Source: Promethearchaeota archaeon CR_4 (GTDB taxonomy: Archaea; Asgardarchaeota; Lokiarchaeia; Sigyniarchaeales; CR-4). Taken from it: a stretch of 6,248 nt of DNA. The stretch's first letter is position 1. Every line of letters starts with the position of its first letter. Shown one piece after another: positions 1 to 5,681 of the stretch. The stretch spans positions 2,566 through 8,813 of the forward strand of contig MBAA01000177.1 of the NCBI GenBank assembly GCA_001940655.1. Direction: 5' to 3'. A program made the translations under genes and the position numbers. A model generated the notes under the pieces. It searched no databases, was not told the origin of the DNA, and saw nothing but the letters and a program-made list of their open reading frames with translations.

Positions 1-178
1 TAATACCACTTAAGACGAAGAGCCACGATCTTGATTTTATGCGCCCATTTATGGATTTCTCAAATTGTTGGAGGGGTTCTTTCTCAATCGATTGGTGTTC
101 AGATTTTTTTTTCTGCAGTTCAGTCCTTGACTCACTGATAATCCCATTATCGGCGTTATGACGAGAACTTTCACTCAT
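1..178 (-). CDS. N-terminal part of an unrecognised, possibly membrane-anchored protein (cut by left edge)
   Basis: Reading leftwards from an ATG whose first base is at 178, the frame stays open for 59 codons to the window edge. The protein starts MSESSRHNADNG. Its first ~50 residues are hydrophilic and charged (rich in Ser, Glu, Lys, Gln, with a KKK run), then it turns hydrophobic at the edge (SWLFVLSGI). This looks like a cytoplasmic N-terminal tail leading into a possible first membrane helix, but too little is visible to be sure. The start is supported by a TATA-like box on the same strand centred about 26 bp upstream, which fits a leaderless transcript. A run of nine A's on the coding strand (plus-strand T's at 104-112) lies inside the frame and is a possible slippage or sequencing-error site. 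The gene is divergent from tldD. I do not recognise the family and assign no function. Confidence 0.6.
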   Translation of the reverse strand, partial: MSESSRHNADNGIISESRTELQKKKSEHQSIEKEPLQQFEKSINGRIKSRSWLFVLSGI

Positions 179-200
179 ATTTTAGAATTCTTTGTATGCA

Positions 201-208
201 TAATTAAA
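201..208 (-). promoter_or_regulatory. TATA-like box for the left-edge minus-strand gene
   Basis: Read on the minus strand the sequence is TTTAATTA. Its centre lies about 26 bp upstream of the ATG at 178, the spacing of an archaeal TATA box to a start site coinciding with the start codon. No Shine-Dalgarno sequence lies before that ATG, as expected for a leaderless mRNA. The box is weakly conserved, so the spacing is the main support. Confidence 0.45.
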
Positions 209-244
209 TCTTGATCATGGCCAAAGAGGACAAGTGGCGCAACC

Positions 245-255
245 TATATTTTATT
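245..255 (+). promoter_or_regulatory. TATA box of the tldD-pmbA-ferredoxin operon
   Basis: The sequence TATATTTTATT is centred about 26-27 bp upstream of the tldD ATG at 276. This places transcription initiation at or within a base or two of the start codon, so the mRNA is probably leaderless. No Shine-Dalgarno sequence precedes this ATG, unlike the two downstream genes. The 97-bp spacer also carries the opposite-facing promoter of the left-edge gene, so the two units could be co-regulated. Confidence 0.6.
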
Positions 256-275
256 AGGCTACTGTATCTTTTCTT

Positions 276-1670
276 ATGGGCACAACCTTCGATTTACCTT
301 ATGATGAACTGTGGGATGCGTTTACGGAATTTGTGGATGGATTTCCGCGTACCGCAGCCTATGTTGATGTTTTGGTTGACAGGAATTCCTCCACCCAAAT
401 CGTAAAGAGCAAACAACAGGAGCAAATTATCCACGCGCGGGGTTCTTTTGGCGTTGTTGCTCGCATTTTCACTTCGCAATGGCACGAGTTCGCTTTTCAA
501 ACCCCTGAGGAATTCACCAAAATCCGGTTGCGGATGGAGCAATTGAAAACTAGTAAAGTCGAAGGGCTAGACGAATTTCCGTCCTGGAAATGTAATAACG
601 TGGTACCCCAGAAGCGTCCCGACCTCGATGTACCTTTGGGGGAGAAACTAGCGAAAATTCGGGAGTTCTCACAAACCCTTGAAAAATTTGATGCGAGAGT
701 AATTAACCCAATGGTTCGATATGCCGCTACCACGCAAGAACGGATCTTCCTCAATAATGAGGGGTGCCGTCTGAGGCAAGTCATCCCCCGTACACGCCTG
801 TTTCTCCAACCCATCGCAAAGGAAGGAGATCGCCAAGATTTTGATTATGAATCCATTGGTGGTGAACAAGGTTTTGAGCTCGTGGAGAATATCTTTCCCG
901 AGATGCTCGAAGGGGTCGTGCGCAATTCAGTAGCAATGCTTAAATCGGTTGACGCCCCTTCGGGGAAACTCCCCGTGATTTTGGATCCGGACTTAGCAGG
1001 CCTTGTCGCTCACGAATCTTTCGGCCACGGCCTGGAAGCGGATCAGATTCTGCGCAAGCGGAGTTACTTGGAACCCCTCTTCCAGCAAAAAGTAGCCTCC
1101 GAATTAGCGAACATTAGTGACTCCCCTGCAGAGGTGGGTCAATTGGGATCATTTAGTTTTGATGACGAGGGCATTAAAGCTGGGAAAAATCTCCTCGTGG
1201 AACACGGGATTCTTACCCATTACATTTACGCCCGGCGGTCCGCTAGCGTTTTGGGGCAACAACCCTTAGGAAACGGACGCCGGGAAAGCTTTTTGCATCG
1301 GGTCAATGAGCGGATGACTAACACGTATTTTGAACCAGGTGACTATGGGTCTGAAGAAATCTTCAAAGGAATCGAGCGTGGCGTGTTTTTAGAGCATGGA
1401 TACTTCGGAATGGAAGATCCCCTCGGCGGAGGCATTCAATGCACTTCGAAGAAGGGTTGGTTAATCGAACACGGCAAAATAACTCTACTCTTGGGACCAG
1501 TTACTTTGAGTGGGCGAGTTCTTGACCTTCTCCATTCCATCGACGCTGTGACACGCACGCCCTTTACGTTCCATGCAGGGACTTGTGGGAAGGGAAGCGA
1601 GGATTACGTCCCGGTGACTTCGGGTGGTTCAATGTTACGAGCCCGAGAAGCGGTTGTGGGGCCAGGGTAA
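276..1670 (+). CDS. tldD: TldD family metallopeptidase, catalytic subunit of the TldD/TldE protease
   Basis: The 464-residue protein is close to full family length. The zinc site is intact: HESFGH at 246-251 gives the HExxxH motif (His246, catalytic Glu247, His251), preceded by DPDLAGLVA and followed by GLEAD as in TldD proteins. The third metal ligand is Cys437 in GTCGKG near the C-terminus. A typical RMTNTYFEPG block precedes the C-terminal domain. TldD pairs with TldE/PmbA to form a cytoplasmic protease that cuts unfolded or short peptides; in Escherichia coli it removes the microcin B17 leader and degrades CcdA. The start is well fixed: the ATG has a TATA box 26-27 bp upstream, and an in-frame stop at 255-257 with no other ATG between rules out a longer form. 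It is the first gene of an operon, 21 nt ahead of pmbA. The substrate here is unknown. Confidence 0.93.
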   Translation: MGTTFDLPYDELWDAFTEFVDGFPRTAAYVDVLVDRNSSTQIVKSKQQEQIIHARGSFGVVARIFTSQWHEFAFQTPEEFTKIRLRMEQLKTSKVEGLDEFPSWKCNNVVPQKRPDLDVPLGEKLAKIREFSQTLEKFDARVINPMVRYAATTQERIFLNNEGCRLRQVIPRTRLFLQPIAKEGDRQDFDYESIGGEQGFELVENIFPEMLEGVVRNSVAMLKSVDAPSGKLPVILDPDLAGLVAHESFGHGLEADQILRKRSYLEPLFQQKVASELANISDSPAEVGQLGSFSFDDEGIKAGKNLLVEHGILTHYIYARRSASVLGQQPLGNGRRESFLHRVNERMTNTYFEPGDYGSEEIFKGIERGVFLEHGYFGMEDPLGGGIQCTSKKGWLIEHGKITLLLGPVTLSGRVLDLLHSIDAVTRTPFTFHAGTCGKGSEDYVPVTSGGSMLRAREAVVGPG

Positions 1671-1674
1671 AACA

Positions 1675-1681
1675 GAGGAGG
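1675..1681 (+). promoter_or_regulatory. Shine-Dalgarno sequence of pmbA
   Basis: GAGGAGG lies in the 21-nt gap between the tldD stop and the pmbA ATG at 1692, with a 10-nt spacer. It is a strong match to the 3' end of 16S rRNA. It supports both the chosen start and translation from a polycistronic mRNA. Confidence 0.75.
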
Positions 1682-1691
1682 CGTGTGAATT

Positions 1692-3038
1692 ATGAGCGAA
1701 AACCTAAATCTCATCGAGAAACAATTGAAAGCAGCGAAGATTACCGAGTATGAAATTTACTTGACTCACTCTGCCGTGTATGAGAACCAATTTACAATCC
1801 GAGACGTGGACATCACCCGGGAAGGGCACGCGTGGAATTATTTTCTCCGAGTTCTGTCCCAAAAGAAGAAACAGACCGGAATTGGGTTGGTCAAGGGAAC
1901 CTCATTTCGTGATTCCGAGATTCGCGCGACTATCCAACAGGCTATAGATATGTCGAAGCTGAGCGCAGAACCCGAATACCACTTTCCAGGCGTCACGAGT
2001 TGTTATCCTAGTGTTCAACCGGTCGATTCACATGTCCAGCGTGACCCTACGGGCGAATTACGGAAGTATTCGGAAATTCTGCTGCAAAGTGCCAAGGACG
2101 CGTCCGCGGTTCCCACCTTTGGCAAGCTTCGCCTGCACGTGGTAGATACTTGGCTCCGTAATTCGAACCAGCTCGATCTGCACCATGCCCATGATGCGTG
2201 GTACTTGGAATTTTCCTTCAAAGCCGAAGAAGGGGCGAAAAAGGCAGAATTTTGGGCAACCCGGTACGCCCGGACAGCTGCAGAGTTGAACCTCCCCGAA
2301 AGGTTACCTCTCTGGGCACGATACGCTCAGGAAGGTCTCCATGCGGAACTACCGGAAGTCGGAGAGGGTGCGACCGTGGTTTTCCCCCCTCAAATTGTGG
2401 CTGATGCTCTCCTCCCTGTCATCGGACACCATGCAAGCGCGGAAGCACGGCATGAAAATACCACCAAATTTGACGTTATCGGGAAATCTGTTGCGACTGA
2501 CAATTTTTCCTTATGGGATGATGGCCTCCTAGCCAGTAGTCTCGGTACCGCGCCGTGGGATGGCGAAGGTAATCCCCAACAAAAAACCCCTATCATCGAC
2601 AAGGGGCAATTCCACGGGTGGTTGTACGACCAGCGACATGCTCTGATCTTTCACGAATCACCCACAGGCAACGGCCTACGGGGCGGGGTGGGGCATATTA
2701 TGAATGAGGTGCACAATCTCACGTGTTCGGTGGGGCGGGGGTCGTTTGAGGACTTGATGTCCGAGATTGATAACGGGCTCTACGTGGCCCAGTTCTCCTG
2801 GTTGAATCCTACCGAATTGACCGGGTCATTTGGCGCGGAAATTCGGAACGCGTACGAGATACACCACGGTGAGCTGGGGCGCCCCGTGAAAGGTGGGTCT
2901 GTCGCAGGTAATGTCCTCGCAATGCTTAAAGACATCGTTGGACGTTCCGCCGCCACCGAACTCGTGCCCACCCGGGAGGGAACCGCGAGCGCCCTGTTAC
3001 CCTGGATGGCCTTTAAGAACCTGAAGATCTCCCGATAG
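1692..3038 (+). CDS. pmbA: TldE/PmbA family protein, non-catalytic partner of TldD
   Basis: The 448-residue protein has the TldD/PmbA fold signatures but no HExxxH motif, the distinction between TldE and TldD. Visible landmarks are a QKKKQTGIGLVKGTSF segment near residues 56-71, the domain-boundary stretch GEGATVVFPPQIVADALLPV followed by GHHASAEARHE (with His but no zinc motif), and the typical C-terminal block NPTELTGSFG followed by GGSVAGNVLAMLKDI. In characterised systems TldE is required for activity and shapes the substrate chamber of the heterodimer. A strong Shine-Dalgarno sequence 10 nt upstream fixes the start. It is co-directional with tldD (21-nt gap) and the ferredoxin gene (22-nt gap), so the three are almost certainly one operon. 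The main alternative would be a divergent TldD paralogue; absence of the metal ligands argues against this. Confidence 0.9.
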   Translation: MSENLNLIEKQLKAAKITEYEIYLTHSAVYENQFTIRDVDITREGHAWNYFLRVLSQKKKQTGIGLVKGTSFRDSEIRATIQQAIDMSKLSAEPEYHFPGVTSCYPSVQPVDSHVQRDPTGELRKYSEILLQSAKDASAVPTFGKLRLHVVDTWLRNSNQLDLHHAHDAWYLEFSFKAEEGAKKAEFWATRYARTAAELNLPERLPLWARYAQEGLHAELPEVGEGATVVFPPQIVADALLPVIGHHASAEARHENTTKFDVIGKSVATDNFSLWDDGLLASSLGTAPWDGEGNPQQKTPIIDKGQFHGWLYDQRHALIFHESPTGNGLRGGVGHIMNEVHNLTCSVGRGSFEDLMSEIDNGLYVAQFSWLNPTELTGSFGAEIRNAYEIHHGELGRPVKGGSVAGNVLAMLKDIVGRSAATELVPTREGTASALLPWMAFKNLKISR

Positions 3039-3050
3039 ATGACAACGCTT

Positions 3051-3055
3051 AGGTG
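3051..3055 (+). promoter_or_regulatory. Shine-Dalgarno sequence of the ferredoxin gene
   Basis: AGGTG lies 5 nt before the ATG at 3061, inside the 22-nt gap after pmbA. It favours 3061 as the start over the out-of-frame ATG at 3039, which directly follows the pmbA stop and has no comparable site in front of it. Confidence 0.55.
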
Positions 3056-3060
3056 CCCCA

Positions 3061-3291
3061 ATGCCCCATTTCATTGACACCACCAAATGTGCCTCTTGTA
3101 CGGTGAAAGCCTGCGAAGAAACTTGCTTCCGGGGCATTTACAAAGTCGACACACGGAACGGGCAGCACATCTGCCGCATCGTGCGGGACGTTTCTTGGTG
3201 CCTGAGATGCCATAAATGCACTACCGCTTGCCCCCACCATGCCCTTCAAGTTATTGATGAAGTCACTATGAAGGAAAACGCAACGAAATAG
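3061..3291 (+). CDS. Small 2x[4Fe-4S] ferredoxin-like protein
   Basis: The 76-residue protein has two four-cysteine motifs. The second, Cys47-x2-Cys50-x2-Cys53-x3-Cys57-Pro, is classical. The first, Cys10-x2-Cys13-x4-Cys18-x3-Cys22, has two extra residues between the second and third cysteines and no Pro after the last one. An additional Cys38 lies between the motifs. In bacterial-type ferredoxins, three cysteines of one motif and the last of the other bind each [4Fe-4S] cluster, so two clusters are expected, possibly with different potentials. It is probably a cytoplasmic electron carrier. There is no room for another domain, so it must act with a partner. Position as third gene of the tldD-pmbA operon links it to that protease by context only. 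A structural or iron-sulfur-delivery role is possible. The family call is firm; the role is unknown. Confidence 0.85.
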   Translation: MPHFIDTTKCASCTVKACEETCFRGIYKVDTRNGQHICRIVRDVSWCLRCHKCTTACPHHALQVIDEVTMKENATK

Positions 3292-3372
3292 AATCCTGGA
3301 CAATAAGCGCTTCCTAATTAGATGTCTTGAACGAAATTAAATAACAGGCCATGACAAAAAATATTGATAGCT

Positions 3373-3403
3373 TAAATGGTTTAGCATAGGTATAAATAGT
3401 TTA
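3373..3403 (+). repeat. Pair of 11-bp palindromic repeats spaced 20 bp (candidate operators)
   Basis: TAAATGGTTTA at 3373-3383 and TAAATAGTTTA at 3393-3403 differ at one base. Each is itself a small palindrome (TAAA-N3-TTTA). Their start points are exactly 20 bp apart, about two helical turns, so a protein bound to each would sit on the same DNA face. The downstream copy overlaps the TATA box of the next gene, which would allow repression by blocking TBP. A much weaker third copy, TAAATTCATTA, begins at 3411. The obvious candidate binder is the HTH protein encoded just downstream, but this is inference. AT-rich sequence makes chance matches easier. Confidence 0.45.
3391..3398 (+). promoter_or_regulatory. 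TATA box of the HTH/zinc-ribbon gene
   Basis: TATAAATA is the best archaeal TATA match in the window. Its centre is about 33 bp upstream of the ATG at 3428, which predicts a start site near 3421 and a very short leader. AGGA at 3421-3424 could serve as a close-set Shine-Dalgarno sequence. It shares bases with the downstream repeat at 3393-3403. Confidence 0.6.
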
Positions 3404-3427
3404 ATACGAGTAAATTCATTAGGAAAT

Positions 3428-3931
3428 ATGCCAACCCCTGATTTGTCGAAGGTTTATGATTCAATCATTGCAGCATTAAAGTCTGGAAGGTTACCGGTTG
3501 GCGTCAAGCTCACGGAAGGAACTATTGCCCGCGTGTTGGGCATCAACCGAACCACGGTGCATCTTGCTCTTCGTCTTATGGTTAAGATACAACAATCTTT
3601 TTCTCCAATTTCTTACACACCTCCCCACAAACCTCAGCGCTCAGTCGTGATTTTTAGTGGAACACCGTTAGAAATCGCGGATTTTTCCATACAAAATCCC
3701 CCTGCCAAGGTTCAAACCCGTGAATCGCCTTCAACAATTACATTGCCGAAAGTATCCCCTCAAAATCTTGGGAACCTTCCGTCTCCGCAAGATGTGGTTC
3801 GGTGTCCCCACTGCAATACATTAATACCCGGGAACGAGGTACGACATACGCTTCATGATACTGGTACTGTGATGTGCCCGGGGTGCCAAATTGATCTCGC
3901 GGATGTGGTGCGTGGCAACGATGTTGATTAA
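3428..3931 (+). CDS. GntR-like helix-turn-helix protein with C-terminal zinc ribbon
   Basis: The 167-residue protein has three parts. Residues ~7-53 resemble a GntR-family DNA-binding head: LKSGRLPVGVKLTEGTIARV followed by LGINRTTVHLALRLM matches the family pattern (G-L-P-G-x-x-L, then LG-[VI]-x-RTTV-x-x-AL). The usual two-strand wing after the recognition helix is not apparent. Residues ~54-122 are a Pro/Ser/Thr/Gln-rich linker, probably disordered. Residues 126-153 form a zinc-ribbon-like CPHC-x20-CPGC module (Cys126, 129, 150, 153). There is no FCD, UTRA or aminotransferase effector domain, so it is not a standard GntR regulator. Likely a DNA-binding transcription regulator, possibly autoregulating through the repeats over its own promoter. 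It starts a separate transcription unit 136 bp after the ferredoxin and is followed by a hairpin terminator. The family call is moderate; target genes are unknown. Confidence 0.75.
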   Translation: MPTPDLSKVYDSIIAALKSGRLPVGVKLTEGTIARVLGINRTTVHLALRLMVKIQQSFSPISYTPPHKPQRSVVIFSGTPLEIADFSIQNPPAKVQTRESPSTITLPKVSPQNLGNLPSPQDVVRCPHCNTLIPGNEVRHTLHDTGTVMCPGCQIDLADVVRGNDVD

Positions 3932-3959
3932 CCTACCCATTTGGAAATAATTGAAGTGC

Positions 3960-3990
3960 AAAAGTATGGAATCTATAATCCATACTTTTT
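3960..3990 (+). terminator. Hairpin with T-tract after the HTH/zinc-ribbon gene
   Basis: AAAAGTATGGA at 3960-3970 pairs perfectly with TCCATACTTTT at 3979-3989, giving an 11-bp stem around the 8-nt loop ATCTATAA. A run of five T's closes the structure. It lies 28 bp after the stop codon at 3929-3931. Archaeal termination depends mainly on T-tracts, so the T's may matter more than the stem. The perfect inverted repeat could instead be a protein-binding operator. Confidence 0.55.
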
Positions 3991-4147
3991 CCTGGAAAAC
4001 ACATTCTCCCATTTTCGTCGGTTTTTAGAACCATATGTATCGCACAAGGGAGGAAAACAAATCAAGCGGGATGTCTTGTTCGCTGATTGGGTGTATGATG
4101 CAGGGATCTGGTGCTATCTATCACAAATATCTGGTTAATATTCACTA
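3991..4147. other. Spacer with no convincing gene
   Basis: No supported gene is seen between the hairpin and the purF-like promoter. One frame runs open from a TTG at 3941 to a stop at 4136-4138 (65 codons), giving a plausible-looking C-terminal half (KGGKQIKRDVLFADWVYD), but it begins 10 nt after the previous stop, reads through the terminator hairpin, and has no ATG or Shine-Dalgarno sequence at its start. A GGGAGG at 4048-4053 has no start codon at a workable distance. It may be a decayed gene fragment, perhaps from a mobile element; I cannot identify a parent family. Confidence 0.35.
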
Positions 4148-4154
4148 TTTTATA
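4148..4154 (+). promoter_or_regulatory. TATA box of the purF-like gene
   Basis: TTTTATA is centred about 26 bp upstream of the ATG at 4177, again predicting a leaderless transcript. No Shine-Dalgarno sequence precedes the ATG. This shows the gene has its own promoter and is not simply the tail of the upstream operon. Confidence 0.6.
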
Positions 4155-4176
4155 CAATGACGCATTCTAGTTAAGT

Positions 4177-5580
4177 ATGGGCGGTCTTTTCGGTTGCTTG
4201 TCGAAAGACGATTGTGTCCTCGATTTATATTACGGCACGGATTACCACAGTCACCTCGGAACCTTCCGAGGGGGCATGGCCATCATTAACTCGAGCGGGT
4301 TCCAGCGACACATTCACGATATTACCAACTCGCAGTTCCGGTCCAAGTTTGAAGAAGACCTCGCCAAGATGCAGGGGCACGGGAAAATGGGCATTGGCGT
4401 CATCAGCGATGTGGACGACCAACCCTTGATCATTGGCTCCCACCTAGGCACGTTCGCGATCGTGACCGTGGGGCGTATCAACAACCTCCCCGAGCTAGCC
4501 CAGAATTTGTTCGAACAAGGGGCACATTTCTCGGAAATGAGTGGAGGGAACATCAATCCTACCGAGATGGTGGCAAAACTCGTCTGCCAGGGAGCCACGT
4601 TCGTGGATGGTATACGCAACGCCCAGGAACTCATCGATGGTTCGTGTTCCCTGCTCATCCTCACGAAGGACGGAATTTACGCCGCGCGGGATCGGGTCGG
4701 CCGGACACCTTTGATCCTAGGAGAAAAACCCGGTAGCTATGCCGTCGCAATGGAAACGTGTGCTTTCCCGAACTTGGACTATAAATTCGTGCGAGATATG
4801 GGACCAGGGGAGATTGTGTTCATCTCAGACAAGGGGATTGAGCTGAAACGTCCCCCAAATGACCGGTTACAGATTTGCTCATTTCTTTGGGTATATTATG
4901 GTTACCCCGCGTCGAATTATGAGGGCATCAACGTGGAAGTCGTGCGGAACCGCTGCGGGGCGTGCCTAGCTAAGGGAGAGAACCACCCGGTGGACTATGT
5001 GGCTGGCATCCCAGACTCGGGCACGGGGCACAGCTTGGGTTATGCAAACGAGGCTAAGATTCCCTTCGCCCGCCCGTTCGTAAAATACACCCCAACTTGG
5101 CCCCGCAGTTTTATGCCCCAAGATCAAGCCACACGGAACCTCGTGGCGAAGATGAAGTTGCTACCTATCAAGGAATTTATCACCGACAAGCGTTTGTTGT
5201 TTTGCGAGGACTCGATTGTCCGGGGCACGCAACTCCGGGACACCATCCAGTTGCTGTACGACCACGGGGCGAAAGAAGTCCATATGCGGCCGGCATGCCC
5301 CCCGCTCATCTATGGGTGCAAATTTCTCAATTTTTCGCGGTCTCGGTCGGAACTTGACTTGGCGGGGCGTACCGCGATCGAAGAGCTGGAACATGGGCGG
5401 GAAGTCGACTTGTCCGAGTACGTGGATCCCGCAGGACCGAAATACAAAGCTATGGTCGATCGTATCTGCAATAAGCTTCACTTAACCACGCTGAAATACC
5501 AGACACTCGCGCACATGGTCAAGGCTATCGGACTACCCAAAGACCGGTTGTGCACGTATTGCTGGGATGGCGTTGAATAG
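4177..5580 (+). CDS. PurF-like (amidophosphoribosyltransferase family) protein lacking the glutaminase active site
   Basis: The 467-residue protein has the two-domain PurF layout. The N-terminal half (~1-230) keeps the class II amidotransferase fold pattern, but residue 2, the position of the catalytic cysteine exposed after Met removal, is Gly (MGGLFGC). By eye, the RYSTAG arginine is replaced in GVISDVDDQP (74-83), the HNG oxyanion Asn in VTVGRINN (96-103), and the SDSE aspartate segment by INPTE (126-130). It should not hydrolyse glutamine. The C-terminal half is conserved: IPDSGTGHSLGYA, the PRPP-binding loop CEDSIVRGT (343-351, Glu-Asp rather than the usual Asp-Asp), and cysteines 234, 381, 459 and 462 matching the four [4Fe-4S] ligands of Bacillus subtilis PurF. 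It may transfer phosphoribosyl to ammonia or another amine, or be a PRPP sensor. I recall similar MGG-starting PurF relatives in anaerobic bacteria, so this looks like a distinct subfamily, not a local mutation. The start is supported by a promoter 26 bp upstream. Confidence 0.88.
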   Translation: MGGLFGCLSKDDCVLDLYYGTDYHSHLGTFRGGMAIINSSGFQRHIHDITNSQFRSKFEEDLAKMQGHGKMGIGVISDVDDQPLIIGSHLGTFAIVTVGRINNLPELAQNLFEQGAHFSEMSGGNINPTEMVAKLVCQGATFVDGIRNAQELIDGSCSLLILTKDGIYAARDRVGRTPLILGEKPGSYAVAMETCAFPNLDYKFVRDMGPGEIVFISDKGIELKRPPNDRLQICSFLWVYYGYPASNYEGINVEVVRNRCGACLAKGENHPVDYVAGIPDSGTGHSLGYANEAKIPFARPFVKYTPTWPRSFMPQDQATRNLVAKMKLLPIKEFITDKRLLFCEDSIVRGTQLRDTIQLLYDHGAKEVHMRPACPPLIYGCKFLNFSRSRSELDLAGRTAIEELEHGREVDLSEYVDPAGPKYKAMVDRICNKLHLTTLKYQTLAHMVKAIGLPKDRLCTYCWDGVE

Positions 5581-5591
5581 GTCTTATTTGC

Positions 5592-5598
5592 TATAATA
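5592..5598 (+). promoter_or_regulatory. Possible TATA box upstream of the right-edge gene
   Basis: TATAATA begins 11 bp after the purF-like stop. A start site ~26 bp downstream (about 5621) would leave a leader of about 60 nt before the ATG at 5682, or about 30 nt before an in-frame GTG at 5652. This breaks the leaderless pattern of the other genes, so the assignment is weaker. Confidence 0.35.
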
Positions 5599-5681
5599 GT
5601 TCGAAATTTGCCAAAAACTAGAAAGAGGGAAAAACCCTACCCTTCTTAGTAGTGATTGGTTTTCCTCCTGGCGTGACTTCT

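Noticed and set aside
211..405. Frame beginning TTG-ATC-ATG upstream of and overlapping the start of tldD
   Set aside because: It runs out of frame through the tldD N-terminus, has no family-like features, and the promoter geometry points to the ATG at 276.
294..869. Minus-strand open frames inside tldD
   Set aside because: They lie opposite a well-supported conserved gene, lack promoters or Shine-Dalgarno sites and show no recognisable motifs.
3305..3312. AAGCGCTT palindrome after the ferredoxin stop
   Set aside because: Eight bases with no loop and no T-tract; too short to support a terminator or operator.
4071..4160. 29-codon frame starting ATG-TCT-TGT with a GGGAGG upstream
   Set aside because: The GGGAGG is 17 nt from the ATG, too far for a normal Shine-Dalgarno, and the frame ends across the purF-like TATA region; chance is the simplest explanation.
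4177..5580. Plain annotation as amidophosphoribosyltransferase PurF of purine synthesis
   Set aside because: The catalytic Cys and other glutamine-site residues are absent, so the standard glutamine-dependent reaction is not supported.
5626..5638. AGGG-AAAAA-CCCT hairpin as a terminator of the purF-like gene
   Set aside because: The stem is only 4 bp and no clear T-tract follows directly; outer AGAA/TTCT pairing would need a large internal loop.
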